64,000 bases of DNA. It comes from Streptomyces sp. TG1A-8 (lineage in GTDB: Bacteria; Actinomycetota; Actinomycetes; Streptomycetales; Streptomycetaceae). This document shows, piece after piece, positions 21,112 through 29,581 of the stretch. A model generated the notes under the pieces. That model made no database searches. It worked only from the letters and a program-made list of their open reading frames with translations, and was not told where the DNA came from. Position 1 is the first letter of the stretch. Each line of letters begins with the position of its first letter. Position numbers and translations under genes: made by a program. The stretch is taken from assembly GCF_030499535.1 (NCBI RefSeq), contig NZ_JASTLB010000001.1:2852001-2916000 (forward strand), in the 5' to 3' direction.

Positions 21112-22029
21112 TTGGCGTCGCACCGCAAGCCGCGCCCCGGCGGGACGCGCGGAGCAGTCGTCCGCACCAGCCCCGCCCTGGCCACCGCCGCCTTCACCTC
21201 CGTGGCCGTGCTGTCGCACGCGGCCGAGGCGGCGCCCGCTCCCGACGGCCGGCCGAGCCGGGAGGAGATCGAGAGGAAGATCGAGGACTTCTACCGGCGG
21301 GCCGAGTCGGCGGCCGAACCGCAGGAGGCGGCCGGGGCGCGGACCGGCCGGCCGCGCGAGCGCGCCGACGTCCCGCGCGAGGGGGTCCGGCTCCCGGACG
21401 GCCCGCGGGACTACTTCGACCAGAGCCGGGTGATGGACCGGCTGGCCTCGACCGTGCGCAGGCGCCAGGAGACCGCCAGGACCCGTGCGACACCCGTCGT
21501 GGCGCCGGCCGAGGCGCCGAACGGTCCGAAGACGGCCAAGGCCGCCGCCCAGCGAAAGCTGGCGTCCGCGCGCGCACTGCTCGCCCGGGAGGCGGCCCGG
21601 GGCACGGCACCGCCGCCGGGCCGGTCCGCCCGCGGCATCACGCCGTCCGCCGCCCCGGCCGACCTCCCGACCGACCTCCCGGCCGGCAAGGCCGTCGCCT
21701 TCGCCCGCGCACAGATCGGCAAACCGTACGTCTGGGGTGCCGCCGGGCCCGGTTCCTACGACTGCTCCGGCCTCACCCAGGCCGCCTGGAAGGCCGCCGG
21801 CGTGGCCCTGCCGCGCACCGCGGCCGGCCAGGCCCGCGCGGGCACGGCGGTCACGGTCGCCGAGGCGCGACCCGGTGACCTGGTCTTCTTCGGCGGCGCG
21901 CACCACGTCGGTCTCTACCTGGGCGGGGGCATGATGGTCCACGCACCGGGGCCCGGCGCGTACGTCTGCGAGGAACCGGTCCACCACGGCGGCGAAACGC
22001 CCGTCCACAGCGTCGTGCGACCGGCCTGA
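21112..22029 (+). CDS. NlpC/P60 family cell-wall hydrolase, riboswitch-controlled
   Basis: A 305-residue secreted protein. I start it at TTG 21112 (protein MASHRKPRPGGTRGAVVRTS) because GGAAGGAG lies at ideal distance, the riboswitch ends just upstream, and the start resembles related secreted hydrolases; upstream frames would overlap the riboswitch. A signal peptide (RTSPALATAAFTSVAVLSHA-AEAAP) is followed by a helical, charged linker and a C-terminal NlpC/P60 domain (about residues 190-305). The catalytic Cys is in YDCSGLTQAAWKAAG, and the His in GGAHHVGLYLGGGMMVHAPG. It should cleave D-gamma-glutamyl-diaminopimelate bonds of the stem peptide during wall remodelling. Control by c-di-AMP links it to turgor and potassium status. 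Confidence 0.92.
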   Translation: MASHRKPRPGGTRGAVVRTSPALATAAFTSVAVLSHAAEAAPAPDGRPSREEIERKIEDFYRRAESAAEPQEAAGARTGRPRERADVPREGVRLPDGPRDYFDQSRVMDRLASTVRRRQETARTRATPVVAPAEAPNGPKTAKAAAQRKLASARALLAREAARGTAPPPGRSARGITPSAAPADLPTDLPAGKAVAFARAQIGKPYVWGAAGPGSYDCSGLTQAAWKAAGVALPRTAAGQARAGTAVTVAEARPGDLVFFGGAHHVGLYLGGGMMVHAPGPGAYVCEEPVHHGGETPVHSVVRPA

Positions 22030-22128
22030 CCCGTCCCGCGCCCGCCGTCCCGCGCGCGGTGCGCTGTTCGGGCCCCCGCGCGCGTGCCCTCCCCCGGACG
22101 GACCGCGCGGCTCCCTACCATCGGGCGC

Positions 22129-23133
22129 ATGCCCGGCATCTCAGGTCTGCGTGCGTGGTGGGCCCGGCGCCGGCCGGCGGCCGGGACCGCGGTGATGGCG
22201 ACCGGCATCGTGTCGGTGGGCCTGCACATGAGCGGTGACGAGACGCCGTCCCGGATCCTCCTGGGGGTCGCCTGCGTCGTCTGGGCGGGGCTCGGTGCCG
22301 GGTTCGCCGTACGGCTGGTGGGACAGCGGCACCGGTGGGCGGCGCAGGCGCGCGGCCCGGGTGCGCTCACCGCCGTCGCCGCCACGGCGGTGCTCGGCAC
22401 CCGGATCTCGGCGCTCGGCCGGCAGACCCCGGCGGAGGCGCTGCTGGCGCTGGCGGCGCTGCTCTGGCCCGTGCTGCTCCTGCTCGCCCCACGGAACCGG
22501 GGGCGGCGCATGCCCGGGACGGTGTTCCTGTGCTGTGTGGCCGCACAGGGGCTCGCGGTGCTGGCGGCCGTCCTGGCCGCGAGCGAGGCACTGGCGTGGC
22601 TCGCGCACGCCGCGCTGGCGCTGTTCTGGCTGGGCCTGGTGTTCTACGGCCTCGCCCTGACGCGCTTCGAGCCGCGCCAGGTGCTGCACGGGGCCGGGGA
22701 CCACTGGTTCGCCGGCGGGGCGCTCGGCATCTCGGCGCTGGCGGGGGCCGAACTGCTCCTGGCCGACAGCGCGCGCCTGCCCCTGTGGAACGACGACGAC
22801 CGCGGCACACTGCGCGACATGACCATCACGCTGCTCGTCCTGGACCTGGCCTGCTACCTCGTCCTGCTGGCCGCCGAGGTGGCGCTGCCCCGGCTGCGCC
22901 ACGACGTGCGGCGGTGGGCGACGGTGTTCGCGACGGGGGCGACCGCGGCGGCGGTGCTGTCCGTCGCGGCCGCCGTGGACGCGCCCTGGCTGACGGGGCC
23001 GGGGCGGGCGCTGGTGTGGGTGGCGGTGGCGGCGTGGCTGGTGGCCGTCGTCGCCGCGGTGCGCGCGGCCCGCGCGGGGGCCGGCCAGGGCGGCAGGGGG
23101 GCGCCGGGCGTCACGTCCACAGCACGGCGATGA
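22129..23133 (+). CDS. TehA/SLAC1-like (TDT family) transporter
   Basis: A 334-residue integral membrane protein with about ten hydrophobic helices. The first helix holds AGTAVMATGIVSVGLHMSG, which resembles the GTGIVS-type signature of tellurite-resistance/C4-dicarboxylate (TDT) carriers. Members export anions such as tellurite, sulfite or dicarboxylates; the substrate here is unknown. Start ATG 22129 has no strong ribosome-binding site. The 3' end overlaps the converging small membrane protein gene by 23 bp. Confidence 0.7.
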   Translation: MPGISGLRAWWARRRPAAGTAVMATGIVSVGLHMSGDETPSRILLGVACVVWAGLGAGFAVRLVGQRHRWAAQARGPGALTAVAATAVLGTRISALGRQTPAEALLALAALLWPVLLLLAPRNRGRRMPGTVFLCCVAAQGLAVLAAVLAASEALAWLAHAALALFWLGLVFYGLALTRFEPRQVLHGAGDHWFAGGALGISALAGAELLLADSARLPLWNDDDRGTLRDMTITLLVLDLACYLVLLAAEVALPRLRHDVRRWATVFATGATAAAVLSVAAAVDAPWLTGPGRALVWVAVAAWLVAVVAAVRAARAGAGQGGRGAPGVTSTARR

Positions 23134-23464
23134 AGATGTTCGCCGTGGTCAGCAGGCCGACCAGCCCGAAGAGCCCCTTGTCCACGTCCTCCTCGTCGCG
23201 CTTCACGTAGACCAGCCCCAGGACGACGATCAGCAGGGCCAGCTTGAGGCCGATCTTGACGGTGTTGACGTGGTGGTCGTCGGCCTCGTTGAGACCGACC
23301 AGGACCACGCCGGTGGCCAGCATGGTGAACGCGCCGTGCAGCATGGCGGGGACGAAGCGGGCCGTGCCCCGGCCCATCGCCTTCATCTGGGTGAGGAAAC
23401 CGCCGAGCAGCGCGGCGATGCCGATGATGTGCAGGCCGACGAAGAGATGGATGAGTACGTCCAT
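23111..23464 (-). CDS. Small four-helix membrane protein
   Basis: A 117-residue protein made almost entirely of four hydrophobic helices (MDVLIHLFVGLHIIGIAALL; MLATGVVLVGL; LALLIVVLGLVYV; FGLVGLLTTANIFIAVLWT) with a conserved-looking HxxG in the first helix. It is an integral membrane protein of unknown function, common in Streptomyces. It converges on the transporter gene with a 23-bp overlap. Confidence 0.75.
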   Translation of the reverse strand: MDVLIHLFVGLHIIGIAALLGGFLTQMKAMGRGTARFVPAMLHGAFTMLATGVVLVGLNEADDHHVNTVKIGLKLALLIVVLGLVYVKRDEEDVDKGLFGLVGLLTTANIFIAVLWT

Positions 23465-23861
23465 GGGCCGGAGCCTAATCAGGGGCCTCCCGGCTTCCCG
23501 TCACCGGGCCCGGCCGAGGCGCCCGCCGGTCGCGCCCGCGTGTGTTCCATAGCACCCCAGGGCTCCCGCGCGTCCCGCTTGCCCCACTTCGATCACCACG
23601 CTGCGTGAAGGCGGTCATGGGAGATCGGTGAACCGACCACGGCCGGTCACGACTCCGCCCGTCATGGGCAGTTCCGCACAGTGCGTTACCAAGCCGTCAC
23701 CGTTGGCCCTAGCGTCCTCACCCGGGTGACCGGCTCCTGATCACCGTCCTGACCAGGGGCGGCCGTCGGTCTCCCCGGCCGGGAGGTGTCCGGCGCGCTC
23801 CCCGTGCGGGCCGCCGTCGGACGCACCGACCGCTCGGTCCTACGAGTCCTACGGAAGGGAC
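23465..23861. other. Intergenic region upstream of second NlpC/P60 gene
   Basis: About 400 bp between divergent genes. It must hold both promoters. I looked for a second ydaO riboswitch here because the downstream gene is a cell-wall hydrolase, but the GGGTGAATC and CAGCTAACC blocks are absent. No other element is recognised. Confidence 0.4.
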
Positions 23862-24932
23862 GTGACGGTCCAGGTGGCAGCGCACCGCAAACCCCGGCAA
23901 CGCTTGCTCGGCGGTCACGCCGCCCGCACGGCCGCGACCATCGCCCTGGCGGGCGCGGCCACCGCAACGGGTTTCGACGGGACGGGACACGCCGAGCCGC
24001 AGCTGACGCCGGCACAGGTGAGGACGCGGGTGGACCAGTTGTACCGGGAGGCGGAGGCCGCCGCCGAGAAGTACGACGGGGCCCGGGAGAAGGCGCGGGC
24101 GGCCCGGGACCGGCTGGACTCCCTGCGGGACGAGACCGCCCGCAAGCAGGACGAGCTCAACACGGCCCGGGCCGCACTGGGGTCGTTCGCCGCGGCGCAG
24201 TACCGCGACGGCGGCATCGACCCGGCCTGGCAGCTCGCGCTGTCCAGCGATCCCGACCGGTACCTCGACGGTGCCGCGTTCGCGGAGCGGGCCGGTGACC
24301 GGCAGGCCGGGACCGTGTCCCGGGTGCGCGCACGATTGCGGGAGATCGAGCAGTTGCGCGGCGCCGCCCGCGTCCAGCTGGCCTCGCTGCGGTCGCGGCA
24401 GGCCGAGTTGAAACGGCGGAAGGAGACCGTCACCGGCAAGCTCGCCGAGGCGCACCGGCTGCTGGACCGGCTCACGCCCCCGCAGCGGGCCCGGGTCACC
24501 GGCGGCTCCGTACCGGGACGCGCCTCGCGCTCGGTCCCGGACGCCCGTCCCGCCCCGGCGCCGCCGGAGTCCGCCGCCCTGGGGGTCCGCGCCGCCGAGG
24601 CCGTCGCCTACGCCTACCGGAAGCTCGGCAGCCCCTACGTGTGGGGCGCGACCGGCCCGGACGCCTTCGACTGCTCGGGCCTGGTCCAGGCCGCCTACCG
24701 CTCCGCCGGGATCTCCCTGCCCCGCACCACCTACGCCCAGATCAACGCGGGCCGCCGCGTGCCCCGCTCCCGGCTGCGGCCGGGCGACCTGGTGTTCTTC
24801 TATTCCGGCGTCAGCCACGTCGGCCTCTACGTCGGCGACGGCCGGATGATCCACGCCCCGAACCCGTCGGCGCCGGTGCGGCTGGCCCCGGTCGACGAGC
24901 TGCCGTTCGCGGGAGCCACGCGGGTGGTGTGA
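23862..24932 (+). CDS. NlpC/P60 family peptidoglycan hydrolase with coiled coil
   Basis: A 356-residue secreted protein. The N-terminal signal segment (RTAATIALAGAATATG) is followed by a long coiled coil, residues ~45-220 (DQLYREAEAAAEKYDGAREK and later ELKRRKETVTGKLAEAHRLL). A C-terminal NlpC/P60 domain follows with catalytic Cys (FDCSGLVQAAYRSAG) and His (GVSHVGLYVGDGRMIHAPNP). This is the RipA/PcsB-like layout, in which the coiled coil controls the hydrolase. GTG 23862 is very close to its GGAAGGGA box; GTG 23874 (MAAHRKPRQ) is an equally likely start. No riboswitch was found in front of it. Confidence 0.9.
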   Translation: MTVQVAAHRKPRQRLLGGHAARTAATIALAGAATATGFDGTGHAEPQLTPAQVRTRVDQLYREAEAAAEKYDGAREKARAARDRLDSLRDETARKQDELNTARAALGSFAAAQYRDGGIDPAWQLALSSDPDRYLDGAAFAERAGDRQAGTVSRVRARLREIEQLRGAARVQLASLRSRQAELKRRKETVTGKLAEAHRLLDRLTPPQRARVTGGSVPGRASRSVPDARPAPAPPESAALGVRAAEAVAYAYRKLGSPYVWGATGPDAFDCSGLVQAAYRSAGISLPRTTYAQINAGRRVPRSRLRPGDLVFFYSGVSHVGLYVGDGRMIHAPNPSAPVRLAPVDELPFAGATRVV

Positions 24933-24951
24933 GGGTGGCCCCCCGGGCCTG

Positions 24952-25698
24952 TCAGACCAGCCGGCGGGCCGTGGCCCAGCGGGTCAGCTCGTGGCGATTG
25001 GACAGCTGCAGCTTGCGCAGGACCGCCGAGACGTGGGACTCGACCGTCTTCACCGAGATGTACAGCTGCTTGGCGATCTCCTTGTAGGCGTAGCCACGGG
25101 CGATCAGGCGCAGCACCTCACGTTCGCGCTGGGTGAGCCGGTCCAGGTCCTCGTCGACCGGCGGGGCGTCGGTGGAGGCGAAGGCGTCCAGGACGAACCC
25201 GGCCAGGCGCGGGGAGAAGACGGCGTCCCCCTCCTGGACCCGGAAGACGGAGTCGACCAGGTCGGCACCGGTGATGGTCTTGGTGACGTAGCCTCGGGCA
25301 CCGCCGCGGATCACGCCGATCACGTCCTCCGCCGCGTCGGACACGGACAGCGCGAGGAAACGCACGGGCCGCTGGGCGTCCGTCGTCAACGCGGCGCACC
25401 TGCGCAGGACCTCGACCCCGCCGCCGCCCGGCAGGTGGACGTCGAGGAGGACCACCTCGGGGCGGGTCGCGGTGATGACCGTGACCGCCTGGTCGACGTC
25501 CGCGGCCTCGCCGACCACCTCGACGCCGGTCTGCGCGGTCTGCCCGATCTCGGCCTGGACGCCGGTGCGGAACATGCGGTGGTCGTCGACGAGCACCACG
25601 CGCACATGGCGCCCACCCGCGCCGTCACCGGCGGTGGGTCCGGACCCGGCCGCCTCCGCCGGCGCCGCAGTGCCGTTCGCCTCGGTCGCGTCGCTCAT
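24952..25698 (-). CDS. LuxR/NarL-family response regulator
   Basis: A 248-residue protein. The receiver domain (about 30-155) contains VVLVDDHRMFR (acidic pair), phospho-acceptor VVLLDVHLPGG and conserved Lys in GYVTKTITG. The C-terminal LuxR HTH has LTQREREVLRLIARGYAYKE and VKTVESHVSAVLRKL. The first ~28 residues are a disordered Ala/Gly extension. Its start overlaps the stop of the kinase gene by 4 bp (ATGA), so the two form a coupled two-component system whose kinase is PspC-like. Confidence 0.93.
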   Translation of the reverse strand: MSDATEANGTAAPAEAAGSGPTAGDGAGGRHVRVVLVDDHRMFRTGVQAEIGQTAQTGVEVVGEAADVDQAVTVITATRPEVVLLDVHLPGGGGVEVLRRCAALTTDAQRPVRFLALSVSDAAEDVIGVIRGGARGYVTKTITGADLVDSVFRVQEGDAVFSPRLAGFVLDAFASTDAPPVDEDLDRLTQREREVLRLIARGYAYKEIAKQLYISVKTVESHVSAVLRKLQLSNRHELTRWATARRLV

Positions 25699-26987
25699 GA
25701 CGTCCTCTCCGCCCTCTCCATCTCCAGTTCGACCTCCGTGCCCCCGTCCGGCACCGCCCGCAGGCGGGCCGTGCCGCCGTTGCGCTCCATCCGGCCGATG
25801 ATCGATTCTCTGACGCCCATGCGGTCGGCGGGTATCGAGTCGGGGTCGAAGCCCGGGCCGCGGTCGCGGACGGACACGAAGACCGTCCTTCCCTCGACCT
25901 CGGCGTAGACCTGTACGGCGCCGCCCTGGCCACCGTACTTGGCGGCGTTCACCATCGCTTCGCGCGCGGCCTGCATCTGCGCCGCGGTCCTCTCGTCGAG
26001 CGGGCAGTCGCCGACCACGACGACCTCGATGGGCACACCGTGCTTGTCCTCCACCTCGGCGGCGTTGCGGCGCACCGCCTCGGCGACCGTGTCCGGCTCG
26101 TCGGCCTCGTCCTTGCCGGTGCCCTCCGGCTTGTAGAGCCAGGTGCGCAGGTCGCGCTCCTGGGCCCGGGCCAGGCGGCGCACCTCGTTCGCGTTGTCGG
26201 CGTTGCGCTGGATCAGGGTGAGGGTGTGCAGCACGGAGTCGTGGACGTGGGCGGCGACCTCGGCGCGTTCCTGGGCGCGGATGCGCATCAGGCGCTCCTC
26301 GGACAGGTCCTGGGTCATCCGGACCAGGTAGGGGCCGGCGAGCAGGGTGACGCCGACGAGGACGGCGAGCGCGGCCTGGAGGACGGCGCCCAGGTGGGCG
26401 GCCGAGCCCTCCATGACGAAGATGGCGGAGACGCCGGCCGTGACGAGCAGGACGCCGACGCCCGCCCGCAGCAGGGTGAGGGTGCGGCGCCTGCTGCCGA
26501 CCTCGACCCAGCGGGCCCGGCGGGCGTTGTCCGCTTGGCGCCAGACCAGGGCGACACCGGCCGCGACGAGGACGGCGGGCAGCAGGTACGCCTTGGCAGC
26601 GCCGCCCGGGTTGACGCTGCCCACGAACACCATGGACACGACGACCATGAGGAGCAGGGCGAGCATCTGGCCCTTGTCCGGCTTGCGGGCCACGAGTCTG
26701 CGGCGGCCGTCCGGCGCGGTTTCGGTGCCCACCAGCGAGGACGGCCTGTGGTCGCCGACACCGCCGACACCGAGGGGCACGAAGAACCAGAAGGCCGCGT
26801 ACAGCAGGGCGCCGAGGCCGTTGGCCATGAACAGGCCGGCGAACGCGAGCCGCACCCAGACCACGGGCAGACCGAGGTGCCCGGCGAGGCCCCGCGCCAC
26901 TCCGCCGAGCCAGCGGCCGTCGCCGCTGCGGTAGAGCTTGCGCGGCGGCCGCTGGTCGTCGAGGGTCGGTGCTGCGGCTTCCGGCAT
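25695..26987 (-). CDS. PspC-domain sensor histidine kinase (NarL-type partner)
   Basis: About 430 residues. A PspC domain at the N-terminus (KLYRSGDGRWLGGVARGLAG) is followed by several transmembrane helices (~45-245). The dimerisation/phospho-acceptor helix is AAHVHDSVLHTLTLIQRNAD, and the HATPase_c domain has REAMVNAAKYGGQ and VRDRGPGFDPDSIP. It is expected to sense envelope stress and phosphorylate the downstream response regulator, to which it is translationally coupled. I chose ATG 26987; ATG 27023 (MPRPHDRVTIV) is a real alternative. A second PspC-domain protein is encoded divergently, which suggests a joint role in membrane-stress sensing. Confidence 0.9.
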   Translation of the reverse strand: MPEAAAPTLDDQRPPRKLYRSGDGRWLGGVARGLAGHLGLPVVWVRLAFAGLFMANGLGALLYAAFWFFVPLGVGGVGDHRPSSLVGTETAPDGRRRLVARKPDKGQMLALLLMVVVSMVFVGSVNPGGAAKAYLLPAVLVAAGVALVWRQADNARRARWVEVGSRRRTLTLLRAGVGVLLVTAGVSAIFVMEGSAAHLGAVLQAALAVLVGVTLLAGPYLVRMTQDLSEERLMRIRAQERAEVAAHVHDSVLHTLTLIQRNADNANEVRRLARAQERDLRTWLYKPEGTGKDEADEPDTVAEAVRRNAAEVEDKHGVPIEVVVVGDCPLDERTAAQMQAAREAMVNAAKYGGQGGAVQVYAEVEGRTVFVSVRDRGPGFDPDSIPADRMGVRESIIGRMERNGGTARLRAVPDGGTEVELEMERAERTS

Positions 26988-27199
26988 GCCAACGATGGTC
27001 ACACGGTCGTGGGGGCGGGGCATCAGGGTCGGCCCCCTAGACGCCCCTGATCTCCGTGCCGGCCCGGCGGGAGCGGGGGCCGACCGCCGCACAGGCTCCC
27101 CGTCGAACACCTCCCCGCCGCTGTCTCAGGGCCGATTTCAGGGTTCGCCCAGGGTCGTTCCGACTGCCGCCGCGGTGGCCGGGCCGCCACCATGGACAC

Positions 27200-28678
27200 A
27201 TGACGGATCACGAGCACGCCGCGACGGGTCCGGGACCCGGCTCCGGCCCGAGCCCGGCCCCGGGCACCGGACCGACGGATGCCGCGTCCGCCGCGGCGGG
27301 GGGAACGGGAGCGGCGGGAACGGCGGGGGCAGCCGGCCCCGGCACGAAGGAGCGGTGGGCGGGGCGCGCGGAAGGGGAGCAGGACCCCGCCCCGCGGCGG
27401 TCCGCCGAGGGCCCCGGCCGGTTCCGGCGCGACCGCCGGTACAAGACGATCGCGGGGGTGTGCGCGGGACTGGGGCGGCTGACCGGGGCGGATCCGGTCA
27501 TCTTCCGGATCACCTTGGCCGTGCTGTCCGCGACCGGCGGCATCGGCCTCCTCTTCTACGGCTTCGCCTGGCTCTTCGTGCCGTACGAGGACGAGGACGA
27601 GCAGGAGAACGAGGTCCGCAAGCTGCTGACCGGACGGGTCGACGGCCAGGCGCTGGCCGCCGTGCTGTTCGCGCTGGTCGGTTGCGGGATCCTTCTGACC
27701 ATGGTGCGGAACGGCGGGGTGCTCACCTTCGCCGTGGTGCTCTCCCTGCTGCTGGCCGGCGCCGGGTACTGGTCGCGGCACCGCGGTGCCCCGGACTCCG
27801 ATCCGCTCGCCGCGCAGGCCGCCGCCGACGCCCCGCCGGAGGCCCAGGCACCGCCGGTCGCCACGGCCTATCCCTCCTGGTGGCGGGACCCGATCGTCAA
27901 GGACGGCACCCATGCCGGCGGCACCGGTTACCTGTGGGGCCCCGGCGAGGGCCGCGACTTCCTGTCAGCCGTCGACGTCGGCATGCCCACCCCCTGGACG
28001 CACTCCGGTGCCCCTGACGCGGGTGCCGCCGCCTCCCCGAGGCCGCGCGACCCTCGCTGGATCGGCGGTTGGGTGTTCCTGACAGCCCTGGTGGCGGGCT
28101 GCCTCGGCACCCGGATGAGCTGGGACACGCGCCCGCTGGGCACCAGTGTGCAGACGGGCCTGGCCTGTGCCCTCGCCGTCTTCGGCCTGGGTATCGCGCT
28201 CAGCGCCTTCCTGGGGCGCACCGGGGCGGGGTCGGTGTTCCTGGCGATCGTCACGGCGGCGCTGCTCGCCGGGTCCGCGGCCCTGCCCGGCGACATCACC
28301 ACCCACTGGAGGCACACGTCCTGGAGACCGGCGACGACGGCGGAGGTGCGGCCCGCGTACGACTTCGGCACCGGTGTGGCCACCCTGGACCTGACCGGGA
28401 TACGCCCCGCCGAGGGACAGACGGTGACCACGGACGCCAGTGTGGACGCGGGACAGCTGAAGGTGATCGTGCCGGCGGGCGTGCGGGTGCGGTTGAGCAT
28501 CGACGTGGGGGTCGGAGACATCCGGTTGCCCGGGGACGACCGAAAGGACGTGGACGTGAAACCGGGCAGGCACCAGGAGGTGACGCTGTCCCCGGCCGGC
28601 GGCGAGAAGGCGGGCGTGCTGACGATGGGTCTTCAGGTGGGAGTCGGACAGGTGGAGGTCGGCCGTGCTGCGTCATGA
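27200..28678 (+). CDS. PspC domain-containing membrane protein
   Basis: A 492-residue protein. The N-terminal ~75 residues are disordered and Gly/Pro-rich. A PspC domain follows (RFRRDRRYKTIAGVCAGLGR, with FYGFAWLFVPYEDEDEQ), then two helix groups and, from about residue 385, a beta-rich C-terminal segment (ATLDLTGIRPAEGQTVTTDA; LSIDVGVGDIRLPGDDRKDV). The latter resembles the toast_rack/DUF2154-like adhesin domain often found after PspC or LiaF modules. It is divergent from the PspC-type histidine kinase and its start is about 210 bp away. It probably helps sense or signal membrane stress. Confidence 0.85.
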   Translation: MTDHEHAATGPGPGSGPSPAPGTGPTDAASAAAGGTGAAGTAGAAGPGTKERWAGRAEGEQDPAPRRSAEGPGRFRRDRRYKTIAGVCAGLGRLTGADPVIFRITLAVLSATGGIGLLFYGFAWLFVPYEDEDEQENEVRKLLTGRVDGQALAAVLFALVGCGILLTMVRNGGVLTFAVVLSLLLAGAGYWSRHRGAPDSDPLAAQAAADAPPEAQAPPVATAYPSWWRDPIVKDGTHAGGTGYLWGPGEGRDFLSAVDVGMPTPWTHSGAPDAGAAASPRPRDPRWIGGWVFLTALVAGCLGTRMSWDTRPLGTSVQTGLACALAVFGLGIALSAFLGRTGAGSVFLAIVTAALLAGSAALPGDITTHWRHTSWRPATTAEVRPAYDFGTGVATLDLTGIRPAEGQTVTTDASVDAGQLKVIVPAGVRVRLSIDVGVGDIRLPGDDRKDVDVKPGRHQEVTLSPAGGEKAGVLTMGLQVGVGQVEVGRAAS

Positions 28679-28925
28679 GTTCCAGCCCGGGAAGCTGGTC
28701 GCCGGTCTCTTCCTCACCGTCACCGGTGCCGTCTACGCCGGGGACGCGGGCGGCCTGTGGGAGACCCCGTGGTTCGTGGCCGTCCCGTTGGTGGTGGGCG
28801 GCCTCTGCCTGGCCGGTGCCGCGGCGGTGGTGACGCGGGACGTGCGCAGACGGCGCGGCGGCGGGAGCCGCGGAGCCGGGAGCCGGCACGAAGCCGGGAG
28901 CTGTTCGGGAGCGGGGAGCCGCTAG
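28665..28925 (+). CDS. Small two-helix membrane protein
   Basis: An 86-residue protein from GTG 28665, which overlaps the end of the PspC gene by 14 bp and has GGAGG at good distance, so the two are coupled. It has two hydrophobic helices (KLVAGLFLTVTGAVYA and VAVPLVVGGLCLAGAAAVV) and a basic Arg/Gly/Ser tail. It is probably a partner of the PspC protein; no family is recognised. Confidence 0.75.
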   Translation: MLRHEFQPGKLVAGLFLTVTGAVYAGDAGGLWETPWFVAVPLVVGGLCLAGAAAVVTRDVRRRRGGGSRGAGSRHEAGSCSGAGSR

Positions 28926-29452
28926 CGGTAGCCGCCCGTCCGCCGGCGCCGCCGGTCCCGCAGGACCGCGTCGAGGGAGAGGCGGGGGGCTCCGGCGAGC
29001 ACGAGGGGCAGCCAGGCCATCAGGTAGACGAGGTCGTTGCCGTAGTAGTAGGGCGTGGTGGCCCAGCTGACGGTGAGCCACAGGCTGAGCGAGATCAGCG
29101 CGCCGCCGAGGGCGGCGAGCCGGGTGAACAGGCCGAGCAGGACGCCGATGCCGACGGCCAGCTCGCCGAGGGCGATGGCGCAGCCGAAGCCGACCGGATT
29201 CTTCAGGGCCAGGTCGATCAGGGCCGGGAGGGCGGCGGAGTCGCGGGCGGCACGCATCGTCTCGCCGATGGAGCCGGCGCCGCCGGACCGCAGGAAGGAG
29301 CTGTCGGTGAGTTTGTCCAGACCGGCGTAGACGAAGGTGACGCCGAGGAAGAGGCGCAGCGGAAGGAGGGCGTGGTGCGAGGCCGTGTCCCGCCAGTCGC
29401 GGCGGCCACCCGGTGGGGAGAGGCGCGTGTCCGCCCGCATACCCTGAGTCAT
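28922..29452 (-). CDS. DoxX family membrane protein
   Basis: A 176-residue protein with four helices. The first contains LRLFLGVTFVYAGLDKLTDS, the DoxX signature, followed by FGCAIALGELAVGIGVLLGL and LGGALISLSLWLTVSWAT. DoxX proteins are small membrane proteins linked to thiosulfate:quinone oxidoreductase or to membrane redox complexes. The role here is not set by the neighbours. Start ATG 29452 is chosen; an in-frame ATG 12 bp later is possible. The 3' end overlaps the preceding small gene by 4 bp. Confidence 0.85.
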   Translation of the reverse strand: MTQGMRADTRLSPPGGRRDWRDTASHHALLPLRLFLGVTFVYAGLDKLTDSSFLRSGGAGSIGETMRAARDSAALPALIDLALKNPVGFGCAIALGELAVGIGVLLGLFTRLAALGGALISLSLWLTVSWATTPYYYGNDLVYLMAWLPLVLAGAPRLSLDAVLRDRRRRRTGGYR

Positions 29453-29581
29453 CGATCCCAGCCGCCTCTCACCTGCCGTGCCCGGACTCCTCACCCGACG
29501 ATACGTGCGGCGGGCGGGGCTCGTTCAATCAACCCCGTGCACCGCTGCCGGATGGCCCTGCCCGCCGGCGGTCCGCCGGGG

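Noticed and set aside
23600..23861. Second ydaO riboswitch before the other NlpC/P60 gene
   Set aside because: The conserved GGGTGAATC and CAGCTAACC blocks are missing.
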